64,000 bases of DNA. Origin: Methanobrevibacter sp. GTDB lineage: Archaea > Methanobacteriota > Methanobacteria > Methanobacteriales > Methanobacteriaceae. Within the stretch, counting starts at the first letter, position 1, and each line of letters begins with the position of its first letter. This document shows, piece after piece, positions 25,627 through 34,173 of this stretch. The position numbers and the translations under genes were made by a program. The notes under the pieces are model-generated. The model saw only the letters and a program-made list of their open reading frames with translations. It did not search any database and was not told where the DNA came from. The stretch lies in assembly GCA_017652345.1 (NCBI GenBank), contig JAGCBE010000102.1, positions 17,418-81,417 on the forward strand, read 5' to 3'.

Positions 25627-25634
25627 TATTTATA
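25627..25634 (-). promoter_or_regulatory. T4-type late promoter TATAAATA
   Basis: TATAAATA on the minus strand between the terminator at 25639 and the small-terminase-like gene. Confidence 0.75.
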
Positions 25635-25638
25635 CTAA

Positions 25639-25667
25639 AAAGGTGGACTTTTTGGTTGTCCACCTTT
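25639..25667 (-). terminator. Rho-independent terminator
   Basis: Stem AAAGGTGGAC with GTCCACCTTT and trailing Ts on the minus strand. It ends the acidic gene at 25689-26459. Confidence 0.8.
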
Positions 25668-25688
25668 TATAATATAATTTCTAAAGAT

Positions 25689-26459
25689 TTATTCACCAAA
25701 TTTCTTGTTGAATGCTTCAGTACGAAGTTTGGTCTTTTCTTTTTCAATTCTCTGACGGATTTTTGCTTTAACAACAGCCATAATGCTATCTTCTAGCTTG
25801 TCAAAACGGCCTTCATTAAGAATTGAAATCATATATCCACTATTTTCAGACAAGATATTGCCTTTCTTGCAGAAGTGATTGTAGGCTTCAGATTTGGTTT
25901 CATCGGCAGGTGCTTCTTCTTCCGAACTTTCTTCGGATTTTTCACCTTCTTCACCACCTTCTTCACCTTCGCCTTCGCTAGATTCGCTTTCTTCACCTTC
26001 AGTTGGTTCTTCTTCCAAAGGTTCTTCAGTAGTTTCTTCAGCTGGGGCTTCTTCTGTTTTTTCTTCAGTATCACCACCATTGGCTTTAACCATTTGGTCG
26101 GTCAATGATTGAATTTGTGTAGTCAAAGTAGCAATGGCATCCTTCAATTCAGCAATTTCAGGGTCACCACCTTCTGTACCAGTTTCTTCTTTTTCACCTT
26201 CAAAATCATCATCTAGACCATCGTCTGGATTTTCTTCTTCACCACCTTCGTCAGAAATATCTGTTTCTTCACCGTCACCAGCTGGTGTTTCGGTTTCGGT
26301 AGATTCACCACCTTCACCCTCGGTAGAAGTATCAGTGGTTTCTTCTTCAGCAGCTACTTCATCGGAAGAGGCAGGCTTTTCGTCTTCACCATCTAAAAAC
26401 CCTTCATTTAGTTGGGCTTTCTTCCATTGTTCAAACATAGCTTCTTCACGATTTTTCAT
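25689..26459 (-). CDS. Highly acidic prohead-core-like protein
   Basis: A 256-residue protein. The N-terminus MKNREEAMFEQWKKAQLNEG looks like a capsid-targeting leader with Glu cleavage site (QLNE). Residues ~25-190 are almost only Glu, Asp, Ser, Thr, Gly and Pro. The C-terminal ~65 residues are basic/helical (MAVVKAKIRQRIEKEKTKLR). Extreme acidity plus leader resembles T4 gp67-type core or internal head proteins that are proteolysed at maturation. It has its own promoter and terminator. Confidence 0.55.
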   Translation of the reverse strand: MKNREEAMFEQWKKAQLNEGFLDGEDEKPASSDEVAAEEETTDTSTEGEGGESTETETPAGDGEETDISDEGGEEENPDDGLDDDFEGEKEETGTEGGDPEIAELKDAIATLTTQIQSLTDQMVKANGGDTEEKTEEAPAEETTEEPLEEEPTEGEESESSEGEGEEGGEEGEKSEESSEEEAPADETKSEAYNHFCKKGNILSENSGYMISILNEGRFDKLEDSIMAVVKAKIRQRIEKEKTKLRTEAFNKKFGE

Positions 26460-26489
26460 ATTTTGGTTTCTCCAAATTCTATTATATTA

Positions 26490-26497
26490 TATTTATA
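26490..26497 (-). promoter_or_regulatory. T4-type late promoter TATAAATA
   Basis: TATAAATA on the minus strand upstream of the acidic core gene, whose SD is TTTGGAGAAACC. Confidence 0.75.
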
Positions 26498-26509
26498 ATA
26501 CTTTCAGAT

Positions 26510-26908
26510 TTATAGACTTTTGATATAAGCTTTGTAATTATCACTATTTTTAATGTTTTCAAAGGCTTTATGTACCTTATATGCACTCATGAAATCTTTT
26601 TCTTCATTGGCAACATCCAATTCAAACTGTTTTAGATATTGTTCAATGAAATCAGCAGCAGCTTTTTTAGCAGTTTCTGTCTGAAATAAGTTCATAAAAG
26701 ATACAGGACTATAATTCTTCTCCAATATTTTTATATTTATTCCCTTAATTTCTTCGTCAATTATTCCAAGAAGATTCTTCAATACAGCGTCTTGTTTGAC
26801 AGTTTCTGTATCAGCTTTTACTAGCTTAGGAATGATGAATAGATAATACATCGGATTATCTTCTTTATTATAAAATTCGGTAGATTCTTTCAAATATTGT
26901 CTTAACAT
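26510..26908 (-). CDS. Small helical protein, possibly head-targeted
   Basis: A 132-residue protein. I start at ATG 26908, next to the stop of the upstream holin-like gene, not at the upstream in-frame methionine inside that gene. It begins MLRQYLKESTEFYNKEDNPM, a short amphipathic leader ending in Glu-rich sequence. It is then helical throughout. No family recognised. Co-transcribed with the holin-like and tail-fibre genes. Confidence 0.5.
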   Translation of the reverse strand: MLRQYLKESTEFYNKEDNPMYYLFIIPKLVKADTETVKQDAVLKNLLGIIDEEIKGINIKILEKNYSPVSFMNLFQTETAKKAAADFIEQYLKQFELDVANEEKDFMSAYKVHKAFENIKNSDNYKAYIKSL

Positions 26909-26909
26909 A

Positions 26910-27239
26910 TTAATTCTCGTTATTGTATTTAGCAGCGATTCTTTCCAATGCCAATGCCATAGTGTTAAGAGTATTCTTAATTTCTTTAATATCTTCTTTG
27001 ATTCCAATATTTTCAGACATTAGATAACTGATATCTTTTTGCAATAGTTGTTTTTCGGTTTTAATTGTGGCAAGTTCTTTTTCCAATTTGTCAATTTCAG
27101 ATTGTAACTGGGCAGTATCATCATTTCTTTTTTCAGAGGTACTTTTTCTCTGTAAGAAAATGATTAGATATACTACTGCAGCTGCAAGTACACCAATAGG
27201 TCCACCATTTGAAGCCATTTGAATTATTGTATCTTCCAT
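26910..27239 (-). CDS. Holin-like membrane/coiled-coil protein
   Basis: A 109-residue protein with a single N-terminal membrane segment (GPIGVLAAAVVYLIIFLQRK, ~12-31) followed by a long coiled coil (LEKELATIKTEKQLLQKDIS). This is the layout of XhlA/class-III-type holin partners. It lies between a tail-fibre-like gene and a small gene. A role in lysis or membrane association is inferred from topology only. Confidence 0.5.
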   Translation of the reverse strand: MEDTIIQMASNGGPIGVLAAAVVYLIIFLQRKSTSEKRNDDTAQLQSEIDKLEKELATIKTEKQLLQKDISYLMSENIGIKEDIKEIKNTLNTMALALERIAAKYNNEN

Positions 27240-27251
27240 TTCATCCCCAAA

Positions 27252-28184
27252 CTAATAAGTGTAATAGAAAGTGTTTTCTTCATTCAATGATTCGTAATTG
27301 GCTGAAGTAATATCGGGTACATAAACCCATCTATCTTTCACACTTATTTCATAATCGTTTGATATATTTATACCATAACCAGCTTTATAATTAACACCGC
27401 TACCTGAAGAACGATGTTTAATTAACCACTCAATCAAATCACCATGTTTAATCAATGTTTTATCTTGGTCATTATCCTTTACAGCTACAGCACTAAATAA
27501 AGATTTGATATATGGATTGATACCATTTTCTTCAGATGTAGCATCAAGAGAAATCCAGTTTTGTACTTTCTGTCCATTTTCTTCTTTATAGAGATTGCTA
27601 ATATCTGTATTTAGGTTATTGACAAGATTGGTAAATTCGTTATAGTTCTTAACACCATAAGGAGTGGCTTGTGTGCCATCACCAGACATAGTGTTAGAAA
27701 AATACAATTTGACTTGTTTGGCAAATAAACTAGATAATGTTTCAACATTGGCAGATAATTCATCAATGTCTCTAATAGAATTGTATGCAGAATTCCATTT
27801 ACCGGAATTTGCACTAACAATTTCAGATGCTTTTTGCCAAAAACCACTAGCATCTTCAATTCCACTAAGATTGTTTATTTCATTCCAGATAGCAGAATTG
27901 TTATATACAGTTAAAAATGCACTATTCCACAAATTTGCCGAAGTTGTTAGACCAGATACACCAGACAATGCATCCCAGTCAAAACTACTCAACTCAGAAA
28001 TAGCAGAAACTTGATTCCATAGTTCAACATCACCCGAAGTCACACATACACAGTCTTCTTTTTCACCAGGACCACAACAAGGTTCACCTGGTCTAGGAAC
28101 AGCTGCAGCTTCCGTATCATTATGCCAATATCTATGCCAATGATTATCGGGATAAAAATCTATGTGATTATCGTAATGGTGCAT
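27252..28184 (-). CDS. Tail fibre/adhesin-like protein with Trp repeats
   Basis: A 310-residue protein. The His/Asp/Trp-rich N-terminus (HHYDNHIDFYPDNHWHRYWH) and a Cys cluster (CCGPGEKEDCVCV) precede four degenerate ~20-residue repeats around Trp: ELWNQVSAIS, NLWNSAFLTV, AIWNEINNLS and KWNSAYNSI. Such W-N/D-S-x-x-x-V-x-x-N-S repeats are common in phage fibre shafts. A glycine-rich tip-like region ends FYYTY. Late promoter at 28205 and SD TAGGAAAAATATAAT. Receptor binding is inferred. Confidence 0.55.
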   Translation of the reverse strand: MHHYDNHIDFYPDNHWHRYWHNDTEAAAVPRPGEPCCGPGEKEDCVCVTSGDVELWNQVSAISELSSFDWDALSGVSGLTTSANLWNSAFLTVYNNSAIWNEINNLSGIEDASGFWQKASEIVSANSGKWNSAYNSIRDIDELSANVETLSSLFAKQVKLYFSNTMSGDGTQATPYGVKNYNEFTNLVNNLNTDISNLYKEENGQKVQNWISLDATSEENGINPYIKSLFSAVAVKDNDQDKTLIKHGDLIEWLIKHRSSGSGVNYKAGYGINISNDYEISVKDRWVYVPDITSANYESLNEENTFYYTY

Positions 28185-28204
28185 ATTATATTTTTCCTAT
28201 ATAG

Positions 28205-28212
28205 TATTTATG
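28205..28212 (-). promoter_or_regulatory. Late promoter variant CATAAATA
   Basis: CATAAATA-CTATATAGG on the minus strand, 20 bases before the fibre-like gene. Confidence 0.65.
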
Positions 28213-28215
28213 ATT

Positions 28216-30618
28216 TTAAGACTCTGAAGATTCTGAACCATTTTCATCGGTGTTTGGTTTTTCTTCAAGATTACCTTCATCTTTATTCTCAGTATGGTTT
28301 ACAATTTTTTCCAATGCGATTGAACAAGCACATGCTAATTCGTATGGGTCTGAGTTTTCGTATTGTTTTAGTTCATTATTCATCTTATCATTCTTGATAG
28401 ATAATATTTTATTATAAACTTCTTTAATTGTATTGACCCATTCCGCATATTTTTCTTTGAAATCGTTTAATGTTTCGGTCTTATATAATGCTTCTACACC
28501 ATTATCAAGAACTGCTGTAATTTTTTTGACTAATTCAAACAAATCAGCGTTGTCTTCTGTTGGTTTTTCTTCTTCAGTCAATAGTTGCAATGTTCTTTGA
28601 ATACTCCAGCTATCTTTTAGTTGTTTTACCATCAATATTTGTTTCTTTACCCAAATTGAAGGTATGATTTGGTCTTTAATGTTACCAAGATTTAATCGCA
28701 AGTCTTCATAAGTACTCTTTACTGATTCGTGGTCATCCATAAATTGAGAAATTTCATCTTCAATTTGTTTATCTTCTTGTTTAATCTTATTAACATAATC
28801 CAATAGTTTAGGGTCTTTGATATTATCACCAACATATGCCAACTGTTTAGCAGTTTTGTAAATATCGTCTTTAATTTCCTGTGGTGCTTCAGGCTGTTCT
28901 TCTTCAGGTTCTTCTTTCTTAACACCAATTATACCAGGTATATTAACTTCCAAATCGTTATTCACAAATTCTAGTTCATCATTGTGAAGTGGTGTAATTC
29001 CACTGGCTCCAGCAATTGTTTTTAGTGTTTCAGCAATATAGGTTGTTAAATCTTTATATGTTTTGAATGTGCTAGAATGTTTGAATACAGTTTCATTATA
29101 AAGATTCAATAATTTCTTCAATCCTTTATCGTCTTTTAGATTATCAACCCATTTTGTGAAATCAGATTTTATTTTATCATTTACTACTAAATCGTATGGA
29201 TAGCATTTGATAGCATTTACCATAGATTCGTCTTTAAATTCTTCAAATACATCTTTCAATTCTGTTTGGAAATATTTTAGAGCATTCTCCATTAGTATTT
29301 TTGTGTCTTCCATGACAGTCAATTTACCAGATGTAGTATTCATTGTACTCCAACCTTCATCAGTTTTTTCAATAATGTACATTTTGTATGCACCATTGAA
29401 AGCATTATCAATTTTACTAATTTTATAGAAGTAATATGGTAATACTTTACTGTACATCAAATCATTAAATTTGTTCAATAGTGTAGTTCTTTTGTCTTCA
29501 GGTTCTTTATCTTCTGTAATAAGTCTACCTTTGAAATACAAATCAACTTTTTCTTGTTTTGGTTCATCGTTCTTCTTGTTCTTTTTCCATTCATTAAATT
29601 CTTTCTTATATTCCTGTATGGCTTTCTTGACATCATCAAGTTTAGCATTAGATTGTTCTTTATTTAAAGTCTTTTTATTATATCTTGATTGAACAAGCAA
29701 TTGTATTAATGATTTAGCTCCATGAACAACACCAAATAGGCATTTAACACCTAATACAGCCAAACGAGCCATATCATTTTCTAGATTGTGCTGTGCTGGA
29801 ATTTTACCTTCAAGTTTCTTTCCCAATTCTGATATCTTTACCATGCCTTTACCAACATACTTATTCAAGTTGGCTACACCTTTTGGTGGAAGTCCTGTTG
29901 CTGGGTCTTTCCATTCAAAATCTGGTTTAGACATAGCTTGTTGTTCTTCTTTTAAACCTTCTGTGAAAGCATTTTGGAATTGATTATGAACTTTTTCCCA
30001 TAGTTCTTTATTACCTTGTTTGATTCCATTGATAATTTCGTCTCGTTTTTCAAGAACAGTCAAATCTGCTAATTTAGTTTTAACGATTTTTATTTGTTCT
30101 TTATCATTCTTTTCTTTTTTAAGAAGTCTATGCAATACATTTGATGTTGCAGCATAGTCAAATAGCTCGTTGATATTTGATAGTTCTTTTAATGAATAAT
30201 CACTATTGTCTTCCATTACATCTTGAGCGATTTTTTGGAAATTTTCACCATTCTTAACAATACCTAAAGCACTTCTATAACCAACAGTCTTACCAAACAA
30301 TTTAAATACATTTTCATCAAAGTCTCTAGCCAATTTATTATCGTTTTCTTCAGACTTCGTTTTGTTTTTATTATTTTCAATGAAATTAGCTACTGAATCG
30401 CTTGTTACTTTGAATGTAACTTCTTTGCCATCAGTAGTTTCCATATTATACACCCAGTCACCGTCTTCATCTTCTTCAAATTTGTTCAATAATTTGAGTG
30501 CGGCTTTTTTATCTGTAATACCTATAATGGATTTTGATTTTTGGTCAATATCAAATCCATCTTTAAGAACTGCTTCATTTAAGCTATTAAGAATGTATGT
30601 ATTAAAATCGTTTTTCAT
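28216..30618 (-). CDS. Large internal head protein candidate
   Basis: An 800-residue, Lys/Asp/Glu/Asn-rich, mainly helical protein without recognisable enzyme motifs. The N-terminus MKNDFNTYILNSLNEAVLKD resembles capsid-targeting leaders (cleavage after SLNE). A methionine five codons upstream lies inside the promoter, so I start at ATG 30618, four bases after TATAAATA; this is another leaderless-type start. The region ~250-330 has ENDMARLAVLGVKCLFGVVH and a KKTLNKEQSN-type basic patch; the C-terminus is acidic. It could be an ejected inner-body protein. Confidence 0.5.
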   Translation of the reverse strand: MKNDFNTYILNSLNEAVLKDGFDIDQKSKSIIGITDKKAALKLLNKFEEDEDGDWVYNMETTDGKEVTFKVTSDSVANFIENNKNKTKSEENDNKLARDFDENVFKLFGKTVGYRSALGIVKNGENFQKIAQDVMEDNSDYSLKELSNINELFDYAATSNVLHRLLKKEKNDKEQIKIVKTKLADLTVLEKRDEIINGIKQGNKELWEKVHNQFQNAFTEGLKEEQQAMSKPDFEWKDPATGLPPKGVANLNKYVGKGMVKISELGKKLEGKIPAQHNLENDMARLAVLGVKCLFGVVHGAKSLIQLLVQSRYNKKTLNKEQSNAKLDDVKKAIQEYKKEFNEWKKNKKNDEPKQEKVDLYFKGRLITEDKEPEDKRTTLLNKFNDLMYSKVLPYYFYKISKIDNAFNGAYKMYIIEKTDEGWSTMNTTSGKLTVMEDTKILMENALKYFQTELKDVFEEFKDESMVNAIKCYPYDLVVNDKIKSDFTKWVDNLKDDKGLKKLLNLYNETVFKHSSTFKTYKDLTTYIAETLKTIAGASGITPLHNDELEFVNNDLEVNIPGIIGVKKEEPEEEQPEAPQEIKDDIYKTAKQLAYVGDNIKDPKLLDYVNKIKQEDKQIEDEISQFMDDHESVKSTYEDLRLNLGNIKDQIIPSIWVKKQILMVKQLKDSWSIQRTLQLLTEEEKPTEDNADLFELVKKITAVLDNGVEALYKTETLNDFKEKYAEWVNTIKEVYNKILSIKNDKMNNELKQYENSDPYELACACSIALEKIVNHTENKDEGNLEEKPNTDENGSESSES

Positions 30619-30622
30619 ACTA

Positions 30623-30630
30623 TATTTATA
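30623..30630 (-). promoter_or_regulatory. T4-type late promoter, leaderless type
   Basis: TATAAATA-TAGT-ATG on the minus strand, directly downstream of the terminator at 30642-30660. Confidence 0.75.
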
Positions 30631-30641
30631 CACACAAAAAA

Positions 30642-30660
30642 CCCAGGAGAAAATCCTGGG
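30642..30660 (-). terminator. Rho-independent terminator
   Basis: CCCAGGA/TCCTGGG stem followed by TTTTTT on the minus strand. It ends the gene at 30690-31133, and the next late promoter begins 12 bases later. Confidence 0.85.
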
Positions 30661-30689
30661 CTTTTGTTTTAAATTGTTTTGATTGATTA

Positions 30690-31133
30690 TTAGAAGTCTT
30701 CTTCGTCACCGAAATCTTCTTCGTCACCAAAGTCTTCACCATCTTCAATGTCACCATCTTCGTCAGCAACATCATCTACATCGGTTTCGTCTTCAACGGT
30801 TGGTTTGTAGATTACATAGCCAAGACCCTGTAGAAGATTGATTGCGTCGGCTTCATCGTCTTCATAGACAGGATTGCCATCTTCGTCTTCTTCTTCAGTG
30901 TCAATTGTGCCAGTTGGAACAAGTGTTGCACCACAAGAAGGACATACAGGATTAGCGAGGTCCAATTCAAGAACTTCTTCTTCACCATCACCTTCTTCAC
31001 CATCAACACCATCCAAACCTTCAAGGTCATCAGCAGATTCTTCAGTGTCAACTGGGACATCCAATTCTTCTTCGTCTTCAGTTAAGTAACGAGAAGCATT
31101 CTTCATGTAAGATTCAAATAATTTATTATCCAT
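30690..31133 (-). CDS. Acidic zinc-ribbon protein, head-targeted candidate
   Basis: A 147-residue protein, overwhelmingly Asp/Glu (C-terminal repeats of EDFGDE). The N-terminus MDNKLFESYMKNASRYLTED resembles a targeting leader with cleavage after YLTE. One CPSCGATLVPT knuckle (~62-72) may bind metal alone or in a dimer. The C-terminal ~35 residues repeat DFGDEE three times. Related knuckles occur in the next two genes upstream. Unknown function; prohead filler is plausible. Confidence 0.5.
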   Translation of the reverse strand: MDNKLFESYMKNASRYLTEDEEELDVPVDTEESADDLEGLDGVDGEEGDGEEEVLELDLANPVCPSCGATLVPTGTIDTEEEDEDGNPVYEDDEADAINLLQGLGYVIYKPTVEDETDVDDVADEDGDIEDGEDFGDEEDFGDEEDF

Positions 31134-31167
31134 TTTGGTTTATCTCCTAAATTTTTGATTTATATTG

Positions 31168-31175
31168 TATTTATA
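31168..31175 (-). promoter_or_regulatory. T4-type late promoter TATAAATA
   Basis: TATAAATA on the minus strand between two genes, upstream of 31133. Confidence 0.75.
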
Positions 31176-31182
31176 ATTTTTA

Positions 31183-31698
31183 TCAATAGATTCCTTTTCT
31201 AGCATAATCTAGAAGGGCTTCTTGTATTTCCTGTTCACAGTACCAAGAATTGACTTTGAAACCATCTTCTGCCAAATCGTTTGACAATTTGATAGAAGCT
31301 CTTTTGATTGCTTTCTTCATGGCTGGTGTTTTATATTTAAATCTATCAAGATATTCGTCAGTTATGTTACCTTCCGAATCCACATCAGGTTGCACATCTG
31401 CTAATTCTTCTTGATACAATTGATATGCCACATCAGCTACTTTATCAACCAAATATTTATTTTCCCAGCGTTCATTCAATGTACTTTCACCGATAAATTC
31501 GTCAGTTTGTACATCTTGATTAGTGATATGTAGTTTTTGTCCGCAGCAAGGACATACTGGGTCATTTACATCTATTTCGTAAGCTGTAGTTTGTTCCATA
31601 TCTTGAATACCATTGTTTACATCCACACCAAGTTCTGCTAACTGGTCTAGAACGAAACCATTGTCTTCAAGAATCTGTTTTGCTTCGTCTAATTTCAT
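31183..31698 (-). CDS. EAK/NGY-leader protein with zinc knuckle
   Basis: A 171-residue protein. I start at ATG 31698 (SD GGAG, overlapping the upstream stop TAATG) rather than four codons earlier. It opens with MKLDEAKQILEDNGFVLDQL, the shared leader. A CPCCGQKLHI knuckle (~48) resembles that of the neighbour at 30690. The rest is helical and ends YARKGIY. Translationally coupled to 31698-32432. Role unknown. Confidence 0.55.
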   Translation of the reverse strand: MKLDEAKQILEDNGFVLDQLAELGVDVNNGIQDMEQTTAYEIDVNDPVCPCCGQKLHITNQDVQTDEFIGESTLNERWENKYLVDKVADVAYQLYQEELADVQPDVDSEGNITDEYLDRFKYKTPAMKKAIKRASIKLSNDLAEDGFKVNSWYCEQEIQEALLDYARKGIY

Positions 31699-32432
31699 TA
31701 ATGACTCCATCTTTTAATTTCTTTTTCTGCTATTTCATTCAAGTCAGCCTTTTTAATTGCATCAATAGTGTCATTTAATGACATTTTAGCAAGTTGCATT
31801 ATAGCTCCATTACAATGGTCTGAAGGCCATCTTTGAACATTATTAACATTATCTGCCCAAAGTTTGTCTTTAATTTTTCTTTGTACATCTTGGAAATAAA
31901 TGTCAAGTCCTTGTACAACATAATAAGTATCGTCATCACCAAATATGGTTTTTACATAAGCATATATCTTATCATGTCTTCTTTGTGCTTTTGGATTACT
32001 AGATAAACCACTTTTACCTACATCAACTGCACCACAATAGAAAGGCCAGAAATCAATTAACATTTCTTTTAGCTGCAATTCCTGAAATTTATCCATTTTT
32101 GGAATTTCTTTTGATTCTACAAGAATGAATCCTTTAGAATTTAAATACTTTTTGGCTTCATAAAATGAACAATCTTCCGGCATTCCTGTATCAATTGGTT
32201 CAATTTCTTTTTCAATATCGTATTCGTTATTGTCTCTCTTATAGTTGATTTGAAATTCAATGAATTTAACACCTTTCAATATATCAACTTCGTAGTCTTG
32301 TGTAATTTCTTCTTTAAGTTCATTTGACAATTCTGACATTGCTTCTTGGATATCTTCAATATCGTAACCATCATTGTAGCAGATTTCTTCAATTTCGTTC
32401 AAATCTTCTTGTGTGACTTGTGGTTCGGTCAT
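31698..32432 (-). CDS. Protein with internal copy of EAK/NGY motif
   Basis: A 244-residue protein. The first ~85 residues are very acidic (EEICYNDGYDIEDIQEAMSE). Residues ~88-107 carry SFYEAKKYLNSKGFILVESK, clearly the same motif that other proteins have at their N-terminus. A ~135-residue Trp-rich domain follows (MLIDFWPFYCGAVDVGKSGL; WPSDHCNGAIMQLAKMSL). It could be a fusion of an acidic segment with a leader-bearing protein. SD TAGGAGTTTTT. Confidence 0.5.
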   Translation of the reverse strand: MTEPQVTQEDLNEIEEICYNDGYDIEDIQEAMSELSNELKEEITQDYEVDILKGVKFIEFQINYKRDNNEYDIEKEIEPIDTGMPEDCSFYEAKKYLNSKGFILVESKEIPKMDKFQELQLKEMLIDFWPFYCGAVDVGKSGLSSNPKAQRRHDKIYAYVKTIFGDDDTYYVVQGLDIYFQDVQRKIKDKLWADNVNNVQRWPSDHCNGAIMQLAKMSLNDTIDAIKKADLNEIAEKEIKRWSH

Positions 32433-32455
32433 AAAAACTCCTAAATCATTTATAT

Positions 32456-32463
32456 TATTTATA
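32456..32463 (-). promoter_or_regulatory. T4-type late promoter TATAAATA
   Basis: TATAAATA on the minus strand, 23 bases before ATG 32432, directly after the terminator at 32486. Confidence 0.75.
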
Positions 32464-32485
32464 ACTTTTTCACAATTAAAAGGAA

Positions 32486-32515
32486 ACCATTACAGGAGCA
32501 CAGTTCTGTAATGGT
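32486..32515 (-). terminator. Rho-independent terminator after resolvase
   Basis: ACCATTACAG/CTGTAATGGT perfect 10-bp stem, 10-base loop, then TTTCCTTTT on the minus strand. It lies 55 bp past the resolvase stop. The 55 bp between holds nothing I recognise. Confidence 0.75.
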
Positions 32516-32569
32516 AATGTGAATATACTACTTTTTAATAAAACAGGCTTATCTTTCAAGTGCTTGCAA

Positions 32570-33242
32570 TTACTGGGTGATAAAAGGTGCTACCAATAAT
32601 CCTTGTGGATTTTCTTTAGAGCATATATTATATACTTCTATTTGAGTTTTCTTCAATTCGTGTAATTGGATTAATCCGGCTCTAAGTTTTAATTCCATTC
32701 GCAAACATTCGCACAAGGCATAAGCATCAATTATATCACTCGTTGGTGATACACCCTTTCCATTATCAACAATAGGTAATGTGGATAAATCTGGTTTTGT
32801 TTCTGTCCAACGATTGTAAGCATCTCTCATACCAATCTTGTCACTAAGACCATAGTCAGAAAAGAATTTCTTATTTGAATTTACTGAATAAAGTCTCATT
32901 TTTTGACCACGGTCAATTTCTGACAATTTAATATTGCCTTCAAATTCAGCCAAGGAGAAAATTTGACCCATTGCTGCACTTTTACCATAAGCATAGTCTT
33001 CAACAGCAAGGTATTCGCAGTCTTTAGTCCAATTCAATATTTGGTCACGCATCCAGTTATATTTGGCATAATCACTATTGAAATCTTTATTATTGTAATA
33101 TAGGATATGGTCTTGTTCTACTTTTCGTTTTGAAGTAAAACCATAATATTGTACATCCAAAATATCCAATGTCTTATCGTCTAATGTTTCAACTACGATT
33201 CCGACTCGAAGTTATTGACAAATCTTGCCCAGCAATTTTCAC
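32570..33242 (-). CDS. RuvC-like Holliday junction resolvase, read through a CGGA +1 site
   Basis: A ~223-residue RNase-H-fold nuclease. The N-terminal segment reads (start)KIAGQDLSITSS, containing the first catalytic Asp of RuvC-like enzymes, then CGGA, then IVVETLDDKTLDILDVQYYG. Later come YLAVEDYAYGKSAAMGQIFS (second catalytic acidic residue) and SDIIDAYALCECLRM (C-terminal acidic pair). The body frame has no start with an SD; GTG 33242 has GAGGTGAATA but stops at TGA three codons after CGG. A one-base skip at 33200-33203 restores a complete enzyme. It would resolve replication/recombination junctions before packaging. Confidence 0.8.
33200..33203 (-). other. CGGA recoding site in resolvase gene (codon 14)
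   Basis: TCG-AGT-CGG-A-ATC-GTA-GTT on the minus strand. The zero frame ends at TGA. The shifted frame completes the first RNase-H strand right after the catalytic Asp loop. Family members commonly have Gly at this position. Confidence 0.85.
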
Positions 33243-33267
33243 TATTCACCTCACAAAAATATAAAAA

Positions 33268-33516
33268 TTAATTATGACTTAAAATCATTGAAAAGTGTCT
33301 ATTTTGGCATTGATATTCAATTTTCAAGTCATGGTCAAAGAATTGTATATCTTCTAAAATTAAAGATTGTGGAGCTGATTTGATAGCTACATCTTTAAAT
33401 ATTTTTTCAATCTGTTCGTCTGTTTTTGAGTTATATCCAGTGAATAAAAGTTTTCCCAATTCTCGTTTCAATTCTTCATTGACATCTTCAACTGTGTTAA
33501 ATTTTATATCAACCAT
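33268..33516 (-). CDS. Small protein, unknown
   Basis: An 82-residue protein starting at ATG 33516, preceded by GTGAGGTGCTAT. The upstream in-frame TTG would put the SD inside the gene. It contains VEDVNEELKRELGKLLFTGY and a strand-rich end ILEDIQFFDHDLKIEYQCQN. It lies 25 bp upstream of the resolvase start and is probably co-transcribed. No family recognised. Confidence 0.5.
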   Translation of the reverse strand: MVDIKFNTVEDVNEELKRELGKLLFTGYNSKTDEQIEKIFKDVAIKSAPQSLILEDIQFFDHDLKIEYQCQNRHFSMILSHN

Positions 33517-33550
33517 ATAGCACCTCACTTTCAATTATGTATAATAGAAA

Positions 33551-33574
33551 AAATCAGGATTTTATTCCTGATTT
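33551..33574 (-). terminator. Rho-independent terminator
   Basis: AAATCAGGA/TCCTGATTT stem with T-rich tail on the minus strand, after the 58-residue gene at 33599-33775. Confidence 0.75.
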
Positions 33575-33598
33575 ATAAAAAAGTGTTTTAGTATAAAC

Positions 33599-33775
33599 TT
33601 ATAAAGCTTCTATTTTTATTACTTTAACGCCTTTTCCACCTAAATTGTGGTGTCTTTCTTCAAACCATTTCTTTATTTGTTCTTCAGACCATTCATTAGG
33701 TACATAGACTTCACCAGCAACATCAGGATATTTCTTTTCTCTACCAATTACAATGTATTCAATGGAAACTTTCAT
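33599..33775 (-). CDS. 58-residue protein overlapping HNH gene stop
   Basis: A short frame of 58 residues that begins MKVSIEYIVIGREKKYPDVA and ends KGVKVIKIEAL. Its ATG overlaps the TGA of the HNH gene (ATGA), a classic coupled start, and a terminator follows its stop. The strand-helix-strand pattern suggests a real mini-protein. Function unknown. Confidence 0.6.
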   Translation of the reverse strand: MKVSIEYIVIGREKKYPDVAGEVYVPNEWSEEQIKKWFEERHHNLGGKGVKVIKIEAL

Positions 33776-34113
33776 TCCTCTTCTCCATTATAACGAAATT
33801 CGTTTATTTCATCAACAGTATCAACATCATCAGGTATCAACAAATGCTTCTTTTTCTTTTCTAGCATTTTGGCTTCGTAGTATTCCTTAATGGTAAAGTT
33901 ATAATAACAATACTTCAAGCAACAACCAAGTTTAATCAAGCATAAGTGAGCTAAGTGGTGTGCTCTTGGAGGTAATTCTACAAGGTTATCTTTCTTATTA
34001 CTACCACCTTCACTTCTAGGTATTATGTGGTGCTTTTCAAAATACTTTTCATTGTTCCAGTAATTATCTTGACCAAGTTTTATTAACTTGTTATAGATTT
34101 TCTGGTAATCCAA
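33772..34113 (-). CDS. HNH endonuclease-like protein
   Basis: A 113-residue protein with the same HNH pattern as 22165-22662: FEKHHIIPRSEGGSNKKDNL then VELPPRAHHLAHLCL. The start appears to be TTG 34113, with AGGAGA just upstream. It lacks an extra DNA-binding domain and ends acidic (EEE). Probably a small mobile nuclease or a derived regulator. It lies in a region of small leader proteins, supporting acquisition by insertion. Confidence 0.65.
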   Translation of the reverse strand: MDYQKIYNKLIKLGQDNYWNNEKYFEKHHIIPRSEGGSNKKDNLVELPPRAHHLAHLCLIKLGCCLKYCYYNFTIKEYYEAKMLEKKKKHLLIPDDVDTVDEINEFRYNGEEE

Positions 34114-34173
34114 ATGAATCTCCTGGTTAAAGATATTTAAAATTCTTTAAGATTTCTTTTGCTTTGTCTAATC

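Noticed and set aside
25829..26523. Long opposite-strand and alternate frames in the acidic gene
   Set aside because: They are low-complexity shadows of the Glu/Asp-rich repeat region, without SD or promoter.
26908..27007. Longer N-terminus for the protein ending at 26510
   Set aside because: The extra codons lie wholly inside the upstream holin-like gene in another frame, and ATG 26908 follows that gene's stop directly.
30618..30633. Upstream start (GTG 30633) for the 800-residue protein
   Set aside because: Those codons are the late promoter TATAAATA itself; ATG 30618 starts a plausible targeting leader.
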